A stretch of 64,000 nt of DNA from the NCBI RefSeq assembly GCF_011758565.1, contig NZ_JAAMOX010000003.1, positions 309,512 to 373,511 of the forward strand, given 5' to 3'. A program made the translations under genes and the position numbers. The notes beneath the pieces were generated by a model. It did no database searches and was not told where the DNA came from. It was given only the letters and a program-made list of their open reading frames with translations. This DNA is from Lysinibacter cavernae (GTDB lineage Bacteria > Actinomycetota > Actinomycetes > Actinomycetales > Microbacteriaceae). Positions 7,160-16,103 of this stretch are shown piece after piece (the stretch's first letter is position 1; each line of letters opens with the position of its first letter).

Positions 7160-10041
7160 TCCGCGGCCGCCTCCGCTGCTTTTGCCGCAGCTGCCTTGGT
7201 CGCTGCCGCACTCGGGGCACCAGTCTTAGCAGTTGCCGCTTTTTTCGCCGCGGCGCTTGTTGCAGCTTTTGTGGTCGTCGCAGTTGCCTTCTTCGCGACT
7301 GGCTTCTTGGCCGGAGCCTTCTTCGCCGGAGCTTTCTTCGCTGCTGGCTTCTTGGCTGGAGCTTTCTTCGCTGGAGCCTTCTTCTTCGCTGGGCCCTTCG
7401 CACGTTTGATCTCTAGGAGTTCAACGGCGCGCTCGAAGGTGATGGCTTCCACGTCTTCTCCACGAGGGATGGTCGCGTTGGTGACGCCGTCGGTGACGTA
7501 CGGACCAAAACGGCCGTCTTTCACCTTGATGGGCTTGCCACTCACGGGGTCAGCGTCAAATTCTTTGAGCGCACTCGACGCTTTTCGCGCGCCGTATTTT
7601 GGCTGAGCAAACAGTTCGATGGCCCCAGGGAGGTTAATCGTCAGGATGTCATCTTCTGCGGTGAGTGAGCGAGTATCGGTGCCCTTCTTCAGGTAGGCAC
7701 CGTATCGACCGTTTTGCGCGGTAATCTCTTCGCCACTCTCAGGGTCGACCCCAACCGTACGCGGCAGGTTCAAAAGCGTCAGCGCTGTTTCAAGGTCGAT
7801 TGTCGAAAGATCCATCGATTTGAACAGGGAAGCCGTGCGGGGCTTTGGCGCGGTCTTGCTTTTTTTCGCTGGCACTGGCTCGGCGGGTTCCGGCTCGATT
7901 TCGGTGACGTACGGGCCGAAGCGACCGTCTTTCGCAACGATCTCTTTGCCGTTCTCAGGGTTCACGCCAATAACGCGGTCGACCACCGGCGGCGCGTCAA
8001 CGAGCTCTTGGGCTTTCGCCGCGGTCAGCTCATCTGGTGCAAGGCCCTCTGGCAGGTTCACCCGGCGAGGGGTAACGGTTCCGTCTTCGGATACCGTTGC
8101 GTGCTCGTCAACGACCTCAAGGTAGGGGCCGTATTTGCCGATGCGAAGGGTGATTTCTGGGGTAACCGCAATCGAGTTAATCGCCCTGGCGTCAATGTCA
8201 CCGAGGTTGTCAACAATGCTACGGAGGCCTGGGTGATTCTCTGTTCCGAAGTAGAAACCCTTAAGCCATTCGCCGCGGTCTTCTTCACCAGCAGCGATGC
8301 GGTCGAGATCGTCTTCCATCGAGGCGGTGAAATCGTACTCGACGAGTTCCGTGAAGTGGTCTTCGAGCAGGCGTACAACGGAAAACGCGATCCAGCTCGG
8401 GACAAGGGCCTCGCCACGCTTGGCCACGTATCCACGATCCATGATTGTGGAGATAATTGCCGTGTATGTTGATGGCCGACCGATGCCAAGCTCTTCAAGC
8501 TTCTTGGTCAGGCTCGCTTCGGTGTATCGGGGCTTTGGCAGCGTGTCGTGCCCCTTGGCTTCGAGCTCGGCAAGTGCAAGCCGTTGCCCCTCGGAGAGGT
8601 TCGGCAGCTTCTCGTCGGAGCCTGCTGCAGCAGTGTGGCGCTTTTCGTCGGTGCCTTCTTCGTAGGCGAGGAGGAAGCCTCTGAAGGTGATGACGGTTCC
8701 GCTTGCCGTGAATTCGGCGGTGCTGCCGTTTTCGGTTGGGCCTGCGGTGAGCGTTACGGTCGCGGTGGAGCCCTTGGCATCCGCCATCTGCGATGCGACA
8801 GTACGCTTCCAGATCAATTCGTAGAGTTTTAGCTCACTTCCGGTGAGCGACGAGGCCGCTTCCGAAGGGGTTTTGAACACTTCACCGGCCGGCCGAATAG
8901 CTTCGTGAGCTTCTTGGGCCCCCTTGCTCTTGCCCTTGTAGAGGCGCGGTGAATCGGGAACGGTTTCGGCCCCGTACAGTTTTGCGGCCTGGGTCCGTGC
9001 CGCGTTGATTGCCTGGCTGGACAGCGACGGCGAATCGGTTCGCATATAGGTAATGAACCCTCGCTCATAGAGCGTTTGCGCGGCCGACATCGTCTGGCGC
9101 GAAGTAAAGCGGAGCTTGCGCGACGCCTCCTGCTGCAGGGTCGAGGTTGTGAAGGGCGCGGCGGGGCGGCGTGTATGCGGCTTGGTCTCCATCGAGGAAA
9201 CCGTTATTGCCACATTGTCGGCGCGCAGCTGCGAGACAAGCGAGTGAGCGTCGGTTTCGCTCAGCGAAACGACTCCGGCCTTCGTCGCCTTTTCGGTCAG
9301 TTGCCCAAGGTCATCGTAGTCACGACCGGTCGCGATGGTGTGCCCATCGAGCCGCGCCAAACGGGCGGAGAACGTCTCCCCGTCGGCTGGAGCGTCAAGA
9401 GCAGTACCAAAGATTCCGGTGAGGTCCCAGTAGTTTGCCGAGACAAACGCGAGGCGCTCACGTTCACGATCAACAACGAGGCGCGTTGCAGCTGACTGTA
9501 CTCGCCCGGCAGAAAGTTTTGGGGCGACCTTGCGCCACAAAACGGGCGACAGGTCATATCCGTAGAGGCGGTCGAGGATGCGTCGAGTCTCCTGCGCGTC
9601 AACAAGGGCTACATCGATGTCTCTTGTGTTGTTCTTTGCAAATTCAATGGCGTCTTTGGTGATTTCGTGGAACACCATGCGCCGGACAGGAACTTTCGGC
9701 TTCAGCACTTCGAGCAGGTGCCACGCGATGGCTTCTCCCTCGCGGTCCTCATCAGTTGCGAGCCAAACCTCGTCGGCATTTTTCAGAGCTCGTTTGAGTT
9801 CGGTGACCGTCTTCTTTTTGTTCTCAGCTACAACGTAGTAGGGGTTGAAGTTGTTCTCAACGTCAACGGCGAACTTCCCAAAGGGGCCTTTTTTGAGTTC
9901 GGCTGGCAATTCAGATGGCTCAGCAAGGTCGCGGATGTGGCCAACTGAGGCAATTACCTCGTAGTCGTCTCCAAGGTAAGCGCCGATCGTTTTTGCCTTG
10001 GTGGGTGACTCGACAATCACCAGCTTCTTCGTGCCAGGCAC
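7156..10041 (-). CDS. topA: DNA topoisomerase I (type IA)
   Basis: 961 aa from the GTG at 10041, which has AAAGGAG upstream and begins the conserved KKLVIVESPTKAKTI Toprim start; a longer in-frame start at 10098 is unlikely. It relaxes negative supercoils by a transient 5'-phosphotyrosine break. Visible: the Toprim acidic motif (WLATDEDREGEAI), the active-site tyrosine in GFITYMRTDSPSLS, and several C-terminal topoisomerase repeats with GRFGPYVT-like cores. The last ~90 residues are a lysine/alanine/proline tail (repeats of APAKK) resembling a histone-H1-like DNA-binding tail, as in other actinobacterial TopA proteins. It heads the topA-tmk transcript. Confidence 0.97.
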   Translation of the reverse strand: MPGTKKLVIVESPTKAKTIGAYLGDDYEVIASVGHIRDLAEPSELPAELKKGPFGKFAVDVENNFNPYYVVAENKKKTVTELKRALKNADEVWLATDEDREGEAIAWHLLEVLKPKVPVRRMVFHEITKDAIEFAKNNTRDIDVALVDAQETRRILDRLYGYDLSPVLWRKVAPKLSAGRVQSAATRLVVDRERERLAFVSANYWDLTGIFGTALDAPADGETFSARLARLDGHTIATGRDYDDLGQLTEKATKAGVVSLSETDAHSLVSQLRADNVAITVSSMETKPHTRRPAAPFTTSTLQQEASRKLRFTSRQTMSAAQTLYERGFITYMRTDSPSLSSQAINAARTQAAKLYGAETVPDSPRLYKGKSKGAQEAHEAIRPAGEVFKTPSEAASSLTGSELKLYELIWKRTVASQMADAKGSTATVTLTAGPTENGSTAEFTASGTVITFRGFLLAYEEGTDEKRHTAAAGSDEKLPNLSEGQRLALAELEAKGHDTLPKPRYTEASLTKKLEELGIGRPSTYTAIISTIMDRGYVAKRGEALVPSWIAFSVVRLLEDHFTELVEYDFTASMEDDLDRIAAGEEDRGEWLKGFYFGTENHPGLRSIVDNLGDIDARAINSIAVTPEITLRIGKYGPYLEVVDEHATVSEDGTVTPRRVNLPEGLAPDELTAAKAQELVDAPPVVDRVIGVNPENGKEIVAKDGRFGPYVTEIEPEPAEPVPAKKSKTAPKPRTASLFKSMDLSTIDLETALTLLNLPRTVGVDPESGEEITAQNGRYGAYLKKGTDTRSLTAEDDILTINLPGAIELFAQPKYGARKASSALKEFDADPVSGKPIKVKDGRFGPYVTDGVTNATIPRGEDVEAITFERAVELLEIKRAKGPAKKKAPAKKAPAKKPAAKKAPAKKAPAKKPVAKKATATTTKAATSAAAKKAATAKTGAPSAAATKAAAAKAAEAAAE

Positions 10042-10176
10042 GCGACTCCTTTGCTCATGTTGAGGAACAATCCAGCATGGTAATGCCTGCTGCTCCACAG
10101 TATTGAGGCCTCACAACCGTGGTGGGTGTGACGTGCCCCCTAGGCGACACACTACACAGGTTCGTTGTGATCATGC

Positions 10177-10533
10177 TCACATTTGGCTTGCGTGAGGTGC
10201 CGGCGCTGCACGAGCCGAGGAGCGGATGGGCATGCCCATGACCTGCCGAGAAACGGTTACACGTACCTCAAAACCTTCGACCGTACAATCAACCATTGTG
10301 GCATGGTTCCGAACGGCTGTTTGCTCCGCCCGTTCGCAGGGAACCCCTGATACAAACCCAACCGCCGTGTCGGCAGCAGCAAGCGCCGCGGCATCGGCAG
10401 CCGACGCGAGCACCTGCCGCTCGACCAGGGCCCCGCTCGCAACCAACACAGAGGCGCTCAACGCGAGGACAGCAAGAGAAAACGCAACAACGACAGTGGC
10501 AGCACCTGATTCAGCTGACAGCCACTGACGCAT
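10177..10533 (-). CDS. TadG/Rv3654c-like pilus-locus membrane protein
   Basis: 118 aa from the ATG at 10533. The N-terminus, ESGAATVVVAFSLAVLALSASVLV, is the pseudopilin-like segment of TadE/TadG-family proteins. After it comes VLASAADAAALAAADTA, the usual TadG helix, and a short domain with two cysteines (VPCERAE ... VDCTVEG). It is last in the minus-strand Tad cluster, 103 nt past the TadE-like gene. It is probably exported or membrane-anchored and a minor part of Flp pilus assembly; function inferred from family and context. Confidence 0.75.
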   Translation of the reverse strand: MRQWLSAESGAATVVVAFSLAVLALSASVLVASGALVERQVLASAADAAALAAADTAVGFVSGVPCERAEQTAVRNHATMVDCTVEGFEVRVTVSRQVMGMPIRSSARAAPAPHASQM

Positions 10534-10636
10534 CTGCGCGCCAGGTTGCCCTGCTCCGTGATCGGGCAGCTGTTTTGCCCGTTCATGAGAAGCGGTACGT
10601 AGCAGAGGGATAATCGTGGCCGTTCCTGCCCACTGG

Positions 10637-11014
10637 TTACAGCGAGTCAAGGGCGCATCCTTCCGCGCTGAGGCGAATGCCGAGGCCACCAAGTGGCCCG
10701 TGCTCAACGGCTTGGTCAAGACGAACACAACGGAAGGCTCCGTCTGTGTGCTGACTCAGCTGGATCCCGGCACCAGCGGCGGCAAGCCGACCGTCGATGT
10801 CTGCGCTGCCCTCGGAGCGCGCAAGCATTCGCGCAACATCGCTCGCAGCGGCAGCAAGCGTAATCTGGCTTGTTGCCAGCACAATCGCTGCGAGGCTCAG
10901 GCCGAGAACGGTGACGGAGAATGGGAGGAGGAGCGCGAACTCAACGGTGGCGCTCCCCCGTGCATCCGTTAGCAGCGCGCCCAGGCGAACACGATTGTGA
11001 GCGAGCGATGCCAT
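10637..11014 (-). CDS. TadE-like minor pilin/pseudopilin
   Basis: 125 aa from the ATG at 11014, 7 nt after the DUF4244 gene stop. Residues ~17-48 (DARGSATVEFALLLPFSVTV) are the classic TadE motif with the glutamate near the start of the membrane helix. The rest is a small extracytoplasmic domain with two Cys (FRCVRLD, EGCALDS). TadE proteins are minor pilins of the Flp/Tad pilus. Position between the DUF4244 pilin-like gene and the TadG-like gene fits the conserved actinobacterial cluster. Confidence 0.82.
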   Translation of the reverse strand: MASLAHNRVRLGALLTDARGSATVEFALLLPFSVTVLGLSLAAIVLATSQITLAAAASDVARMLARSEGSADIDGRLAAAGAGIQLSQHTDGAFRCVRLDQAVEHGPLGGLGIRLSAEGCALDSL

Positions 11015-11021
11015 GAGGCGC

Positions 11022-11393
11022 TTACCCAGCAGCGCCGAGGGCGCTTTTGACCAGTTCTGTGAGCATTGCCTTAATCTCATTGCCGCGAAGGATCACAACA
11101 AGCAGGCCCGCAAAACCGACAGCGGCCATGACAACAACTGCGTACTCTGCGGTGGCCGCACCGCGCTCGTCTTGAAGAAGCTCACGCAGCTTGAATCGAA
11201 CGGTATGCGTGACTCGGTGAACGACGCGGAGCAGCGCTGGACGCGCATCTGCTTTGGCCACCCGACTGATTTGCTCGCAAAACAGCGCAGAACCTGACGC
11301 CCCACGCGATGCCGCCGTCGGGCGTTGCCGTGCGCGGTTGGTGGCGTAGCTTGGGTGTTGCAGTTTGCTCGTTGGTAAGTATGTGATGCTCAT
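11022..11393 (-). CDS. DUF4244 Flp-pilin-like protein
   Basis: 123 aa from the ATG at 11393. The C-terminal half, DERGAATAEYAVVVMAAVGF, carries the Gly-Ala-Ala-Thr-Ala-Glu-Tyr pattern of Flp pilins (Glu5 and Tyr equivalents) and one membrane helix. It matches DUF4244, the small pilin-like family found in actinobacterial Tad loci. The ~70-residue basic N-terminal extension is longer than a typical Flp leader, so the real start could be internal. It is likely the major pilin substrate. No prepilin peptidase gene is present in the window. Confidence 0.78.
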   Translation of the reverse strand: MSITYLPTSKLQHPSYATNRARQRPTAASRGASGSALFCEQISRVAKADARPALLRVVHRVTHTVRFKLRELLQDERGAATAEYAVVVMAAVGFAGLLVVILRGNEIKAMLTELVKSALGAAG

Positions 11394-11536
11394 AGTGTGT
11401 GCTTTCTGTTTGGGGAGAAAAGCCCGAGGATCGCTCTGAGTTGGGGCTTTATGGGGTCCTATCCTCTGGCATTGGCGAGGACCTATACCGGACGGAATCG
11501 AATCTGTGCATAACTCAATTCGGAACTGAGCTGTGG

Positions 11537-12592
11537 TTAGTTTTGAACGATAACGAGCGACAAAATTGACATCATGAGCGGCGCAACCCCCAAGAGCATA
11601 AATGCCGGCAGCGTGCAGCATCCCAGCGGCAGCATCAGCGTGACGGTCAGCCTGCCTGCCCGCCTCCCACCTTCGGCCCGCTGCTCGGCACGAATCAACT
11701 GCGCGTCCGATCGCACGAGCTCCGAGGCTGGCACGCCTGCGCGCTGGGCAAGGTCAAGCGTCAATTGCGCTCGTGCAAGCTCGTTCGCCTCGACAAGGGC
11801 GAACCGCTCAACCGCGTCGGCCACCGTTCTGTTTGCCTGACTCAGAGCACCGCCGCCAGACACGGCGAGCGCGACCAGGTCGAGCACGAGTCCCGGAGTC
11901 GGCCGAACGGCGATGGCAGACCGCACCAACCGCGAACTCCACGCGGCCGCGGAAAGATTGAACAAGAGCCCGAGCACACCGCAGGCGGCACCGAGCGGGG
12001 TTTGGGTCAGTATGCGCAACGGGTCGAAGCCAAGAGCCGTACTCAATGCGATGCTGAGCAGCGGTAACAGCGTCATCAGTCGAGCAGTTGATCGCGAACC
12101 CGAGAGGGAAACCTCGACCGTTCGCCTCGTTTCTGCATTGTCGTCGTAGCTGTGAGCCAGTCGTTCAAGCGACTCTCCGAGCGGGGCGCCGGTGTGCTGG
12201 GCCACATCAAGAACGGCGGCTAGGCCGTTCCACGAGTCGCGGGCAGGGGCAGAACCAGCGCGCTGCTTCACACGACGATTCCGTGATCTGGGCCAGCGTC
12301 TCCCCGAGGAGAATAATTCATCTGACATGTCGAGAATGGCGGAGGGAACGTCGGCAGCGGCAAAGGCGGCTTGAGCACACCGATCGATGAGCTGTGTCGT
12401 TCGTAGGCCATATTCAGTCGATTGGGCCAGATGCTGCCACGCCCGGTTAATTGGTAGGCCAGCGACGATAAGTACGGCAAGCCTTCGAATAACCGTTGCC
12501 ACCTCTATCGCCTCGTCGTGGATGCTCGAAGCACGGCGGCGGGTTGAATCCGGCCGCTGGGGCGGCACTCGTGTTTCCCTACCGATCGTCAT
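11537..12592 (-). CDS. Type II secretion F-domain protein (TadB/TadC-like)
   Basis: 351 aa. Inner-membrane platform protein of the Tad pilus machine. It has an N-terminal T2SF-like helical region (VIRRLAVLIVAGLPINRAWQ, then GAPLGESLERLA), a central pair of membrane segments (LMTLLPLLSIALSTALGF, GAACGVLGLLFNLSAAAW), a second T2SF-like region and a C-terminal hydrophobic pair ending at VAPLMMSILSLVIV. One polypeptide appears to cover what TadB and TadC do elsewhere. Its start codon overlaps the cpaF stop by 4 bp. A 143-nt gap separates it from the DUF4244 gene, enough for a separate pilin promoter. Confidence 0.85.
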   Translation of the reverse strand: MTIGRETRVPPQRPDSTRRRASSIHDEAIEVATVIRRLAVLIVAGLPINRAWQHLAQSTEYGLRTTQLIDRCAQAAFAAADVPSAILDMSDELFSSGRRWPRSRNRRVKQRAGSAPARDSWNGLAAVLDVAQHTGAPLGESLERLAHSYDDNAETRRTVEVSLSGSRSTARLMTLLPLLSIALSTALGFDPLRILTQTPLGAACGVLGLLFNLSAAAWSSRLVRSAIAVRPTPGLVLDLVALAVSGGGALSQANRTVADAVERFALVEANELARAQLTLDLAQRAGVPASELVRSDAQLIRAEQRAEGGRRAGRLTVTLMLPLGCCTLPAFMLLGVAPLMMSILSLVIVQN

Positions 12593-13641
12593 GGTCGCAG
12601 GGGTGGGTGTCGCGCAGGAGGCTCGCCGCTCGGCGACGGTCGCGCCGCGCCCGCATCCCCGACCTCGGCTTCTTCGACGCGGAGCAACTTTTCGACCCGG
12701 AGCAACCCTTCGGCGCTGAGCCGAAACCGGCCGAGCCCTGCAACGCTTCGCAGGCCGTCGCGGCGCTCGAGCTGAACCACAAGATGAATCGCGCTGACAA
12801 CCTGGCGAGCGAGCGCATCCGCAGTAAACCCCGCAAGCGCACCAAGCGCTTCGAGCCTGGCAGGAACGTCGTCAAGAGAGTTGGCGTGGAGCGTTCCAGC
12901 GCCGCCGTCGTGGCCGGTGTTCAGCGCACCGAGCAACTCACGGAGTTCTGGCCCTCTACATTCTCCAACGACGATTCGGTCCGGTCTCATCCGAAGGGCC
13001 TCGCGCACTAGCTGGTCAAGCCCAACCCCACCAGCACCGTCGAGGTTTGGCTGCCGAGACTCGAGCGAGACGCAGTGCGGATGCTCGATGCTCAGCTCAG
13101 AGACATCCTCGATCGTGACGATTCGTTCGGTTTCTGGCACCGTGGCAAGAAGCGCGCCAAGCAGTGTCGTTTTGCCGCTCCCACCTGCGCCAGCAATGAG
13201 AATGTTCTGCCGGGCAGAAACCGCGTCTTCCAGGATCTCCCTGGTATCAGAACCAAACATGTGTCGAGTTGCAAGATCGTCGAGCCCAAGCCGCCGATAC
13301 CTCGGGATGCGCAGCGACAGGAACGGCCCGTCTCGTGCAATCGGAGGAAGCACAGCATGCGCTCTGATCCCCCAGCCGAGCCTGACGTCAACGCAGGGTG
13401 TCGCCTCATCAATATGCCTCCCGCCACGGGAGATAAGCGCGATGGCCAGCCGAGTTGTTTCGTCGTGGGTCAGGCCGAGGGTTGGCTCTTGGCGAGCGCC
13501 GCCCCCGCGATCGACCCAGGTGCCCTTACCCCCGTTGACAAAGATGTCGGTCACGTCAGGATCGTCAAGCAACGGGGCAAGCGGGCCAAAGGCGGCCCGA
13601 ATCGGATAAGGAACGGTATGCGGTGTGTGAGTGTGAGACAT
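12589..13641 (-). CDS. cpaF: Tad pilus/secretion ATPase CpaF (TadA)
   Basis: 350 aa from the ATG at 13641 (a longer open frame upstream shows no family similarity). Hexameric secretion ATPase that powers Tad pilus assembly. Visible: the N-terminal segment LLDDPDVTDIFVNGGKGTWV, Walker A GAGGSGKTT at ~147-155, the Asp box IVTIEDVSELSI, Walker B region MRPDRIVVGECRGPE, and the His box GHDGGAGTLHANS. The ~40-residue tail is charged and Pro-rich. No CpaE/Ssd-like gene precedes it, unlike Mycobacterium and many other actinobacteria. Confidence 0.92.
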   Translation of the reverse strand: MSHTHTPHTVPYPIRAAFGPLAPLLDDPDVTDIFVNGGKGTWVDRGGGARQEPTLGLTHDETTRLAIALISRGGRHIDEATPCVDVRLGWGIRAHAVLPPIARDGPFLSLRIPRYRRLGLDDLATRHMFGSDTREILEDAVSARQNILIAGAGGSGKTTLLGALLATVPETERIVTIEDVSELSIEHPHCVSLESRQPNLDGAGGVGLDQLVREALRMRPDRIVVGECRGPELRELLGALNTGHDGGAGTLHANSLDDVPARLEALGALAGFTADALARQVVSAIHLVVQLERRDGLRSVAGLGRFRLSAEGLLRVEKLLRVEEAEVGDAGAARPSPSGEPPARHPPLRP

Positions 13642-14046
13642 AGCCCGACCGTAGGCGCACGGTCGGGCTGTCTGTCCGGCCCAAGCAAATCTGTGGACTT
13701 CTGCGCCCCGCACCCGCCTGTGGATATGAGCCCGCCAGCCAACGACGCCCTCCGCGCGGGCTACTGGCAAACCACCCGTTCGTCTGAGGAACCCGTTAAC
13801 AAGGGGAGGCGGCACCGGTTAGGGGTTCGGTGCCGCCTCGACAACGCCGGACTTTGGGGAAATCCATAGATTGCGTTATCTCGATCAACGCACTAAGAGG
13901 CGCGATCGGTGTCAATTCTAACCGCATGTATAACGATTTAGACAGACTCTAAGTGAAAATTCAGCCACCCTTTCACCCGCCCTGCACCCGAGCAAAGATT
14001 TGCTACGCTACAAAGGTCGCACGAACGCTCCTGCACAGAACGGATA
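13642..14046. other. Divergent intergenic region between cpaF and acsA
   Basis: 405 nt with no convincing gene. It holds the divergent promoters for the Tad cluster (minus) and acsA (plus) and a 12-bp inverted repeat at 13806-13839. The acsA-proximal ~150 nt are AT-richer. I could not assign -10/-35 elements with confidence. Confidence 0.6.
13806..13839. repeat. Perfect 12-bp inverted repeat upstream of acsA/cpaF
   Basis: GAGGCGGCACCG (13806-13817) and its exact complement (13828-13839) flank a 10-nt loop. There is no U-tract on either strand. It lies in a divergent promoter region, where a terminator is not expected, so it could be an operator or an RNA hairpin in the cpaF leader. Confidence 0.7.
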
Positions 14047-16023
14047 ATGGTGTCCACACAAGATAACTCCCACGGTGTCATTGAAAGCCTGCAGAGTGAG
14101 GTTGGTAGCTTTCCAGCGCCGCCCGCGTTTGCAGAGGCCGCACAATTCGGTCCAGAAATCTACGACGAGGCCAAGGCCGACCCTGTGGCTTTCTGGGCGA
14201 AGCAGGCCAAATCGCTGCACTGGCACAAGCCCTTTACTCAGACCCTTGATTGGTCAAACCCCCCGTTTGCGAAGTGGTTCGAAGACGGAGAAATCAACCT
14301 TGCCTACAACTGCCTTGACCGGCACGTTCTCGCCGGCAACGGCGACCGCATTGCCATCTATTGGGAGGGCGAGCCTGGCGATAAACGCGCAATCAGCTAC
14401 ACGGAGCTGCTCAGCGAGGTCAAACGCGCAGCAAACCTGCTCACCTCGCTTGGCATTCACGAGGGTGACCGCGTTGCGGTCTACCTCCCGATGATTCCAG
14501 AGGCCGTCATCTCGATGCTTGCGATCGCCCGCATCGGCGCGGTCCACTCTGTTGTCTTTGGTGGCTTCAGCGCTGAAAGCCTCAGGGCACGCATCGATGA
14601 TGCCCAAGCGAAACTCGTCATCACCGCCGATGGTGGATGGCGAAAGGGCAAGGTCTCCCCGCTGAAGCCAGCGGTTGACGATGCCCTTGCCATCGCGTCA
14701 GACGCTGAGCTGTCCGTCAAGAACGTGCTCGTCGTTCGCCGCGGTGAGAACGATATCGCCTGGGAAGAAGGCAGGGACCTCTGGTGGGATGAGGAAATCG
14801 CCCTCGTTGACAACGAACACACGGCAAAGGGCTTCCCAGCTGAAAACCCGCTCTTTATCCTCTACACGTCCGGCACTACGGGGAAGCCGAAAGGCATCCT
14901 GCACACCTCGGGTGGATACCTCACCCAGGCGAGCTTTACGCATAAGGCAGTCTTTGACCTGCGTCCGGAGTCAGACGTGTACTGGTGCACGGCCGACATC
15001 GGCTGGATCACCGGCCACAGCTACGTGGTCTACGGCCCGCTGGCAAACGGCGCAACGCAGGTCATCTACGAGGGCACCCCAGAGACCCCAAATTGGAGCC
15101 GCTGGTGGGAAATCGTTGAGCGCTATGGCGTTACTACCTTCTACACGGCACCAACCGCGATCCGCTCCTTCATGAAACAGGGTCGCGCGGTTGCGCAGCA
15201 GAACGATCTGTCAAGCATTCGTCTCCTTGGCACGGTTGGCGAGGCCATTAACCCGGAGGCTTGGCTCTGGTACCGCGAGGTGATCGGAGGGGGCTCGGCC
15301 CCAATCGTTGACACGTGGTGGCAAACAGAGACGGGGGCCATCATGGTCTCGCCCCTTCCCGGGATCACAGCGACAAAGCCGGGTAGCGCGCAGGTTCCCA
15401 TTCCGGGCATCAGCGTTGACGTGGTTGACGACAACGCGAAGCACGTTGGCAATGGCAACGGCGGGCTCCTTGTCGTGACGCAGCCGTGGCCAAGCATGCT
15501 CCGCGGCATCTGGGGCGACCCTCAGCGATTCATAGACACGTACTGGGCGACCTTCGGCGATAAGTACTTTGCCGGCGATGGTGCCCGGCTCGACGAGGAC
15601 GGCGACATCTGGCTCATGGGTCGTGTTGACGATGTCATGAACGTATCCGGACACCGGTTGTCAACCACCGAAATCGAGTCCTCCCTCGTCTCGCACCCCT
15701 CGGTTGCTGAGTCGGCGGTTGTTGGTGCGCACGACGAAACAACCGGCCAAGCCGTTGTCGCGTTTGTCATCCTGAAGCGCAATCAGACGGTCATTAACGA
15801 TGGCGACCAGGCATCAGCCATTCTGAAGGCCCACGTTGGGTCCCAGATCGGCGCGATCGCAAGGCCACGTCAGATCATCATTGTCTCCGAGCTGCCAAAG
15901 ACCCGCTCAGGCAAGATCATCCGTCGATTGCTGAAGGATGTTGCAGAAGGCCGCGAAGTTGGCGACACGAGCACGCTCGCTGACACGCTCGTCATGCAGA
16001 CGATCAGCGACAAGATCAAGTAG
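14047..16023 (+). CDS. acsA: Acetyl-CoA synthetase (AMP-forming)
   Basis: 658 aa, full length for the family. Activates acetate to acetyl-AMP and then acetyl-CoA. Visible: the P-loop-like YTSGTTGKPKGILHTSGG, YWCTADIGWITGHSYVVYGP, the acetate-pocket motif WWQTETGAIM, the hinge region GRVDDVMNVSGHRLST, and the C-terminal PKTRSGKIIRR, whose Lys is the site acetylated in characterised Acs enzymes. The start codon is supported by the conserved N-terminal spacing although the ribosome-binding site is weak. It complements the ackA-pta pathway encoded at 40-43 kb: high affinity versus reversible acetate use. Confidence 0.97.
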   Translation: MVSTQDNSHGVIESLQSEVGSFPAPPAFAEAAQFGPEIYDEAKADPVAFWAKQAKSLHWHKPFTQTLDWSNPPFAKWFEDGEINLAYNCLDRHVLAGNGDRIAIYWEGEPGDKRAISYTELLSEVKRAANLLTSLGIHEGDRVAVYLPMIPEAVISMLAIARIGAVHSVVFGGFSAESLRARIDDAQAKLVITADGGWRKGKVSPLKPAVDDALAIASDAELSVKNVLVVRRGENDIAWEEGRDLWWDEEIALVDNEHTAKGFPAENPLFILYTSGTTGKPKGILHTSGGYLTQASFTHKAVFDLRPESDVYWCTADIGWITGHSYVVYGPLANGATQVIYEGTPETPNWSRWWEIVERYGVTTFYTAPTAIRSFMKQGRAVAQQNDLSSIRLLGTVGEAINPEAWLWYREVIGGGSAPIVDTWWQTETGAIMVSPLPGITATKPGSAQVPIPGISVDVVDDNAKHVGNGNGGLLVVTQPWPSMLRGIWGDPQRFIDTYWATFGDKYFAGDGARLDEDGDIWLMGRVDDVMNVSGHRLSTTEIESSLVSHPSVAESAVVGAHDETTGQAVVAFVILKRNQTVINDGDQASAILKAHVGSQIGAIARPRQIIIVSELPKTRSGKIIRRLLKDVAEGREVGDTSTLADTLVMQTISDKIK

Positions 16024-16041
16024 AAAGTCCCGCCACAAACG

Positions 16042-16081
16042 AAGCGGGCCGGTACCTTCGCATGAAGGTACCGGCCCGCTT
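16042..16081. terminator. Bidirectional terminator between acsA and ridA
   Basis: An 18-bp perfect stem (16042-16059 with 16064-16081) closed by tetraloop GCAT, ending AGCGGG/CCCGCTT. It lies between the convergent acsA and ridA genes and can serve both. Confidence 0.88.
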
Positions 16082-16103
16082 GTGTGTTTGCGGTCTCGCT
16101 TAA

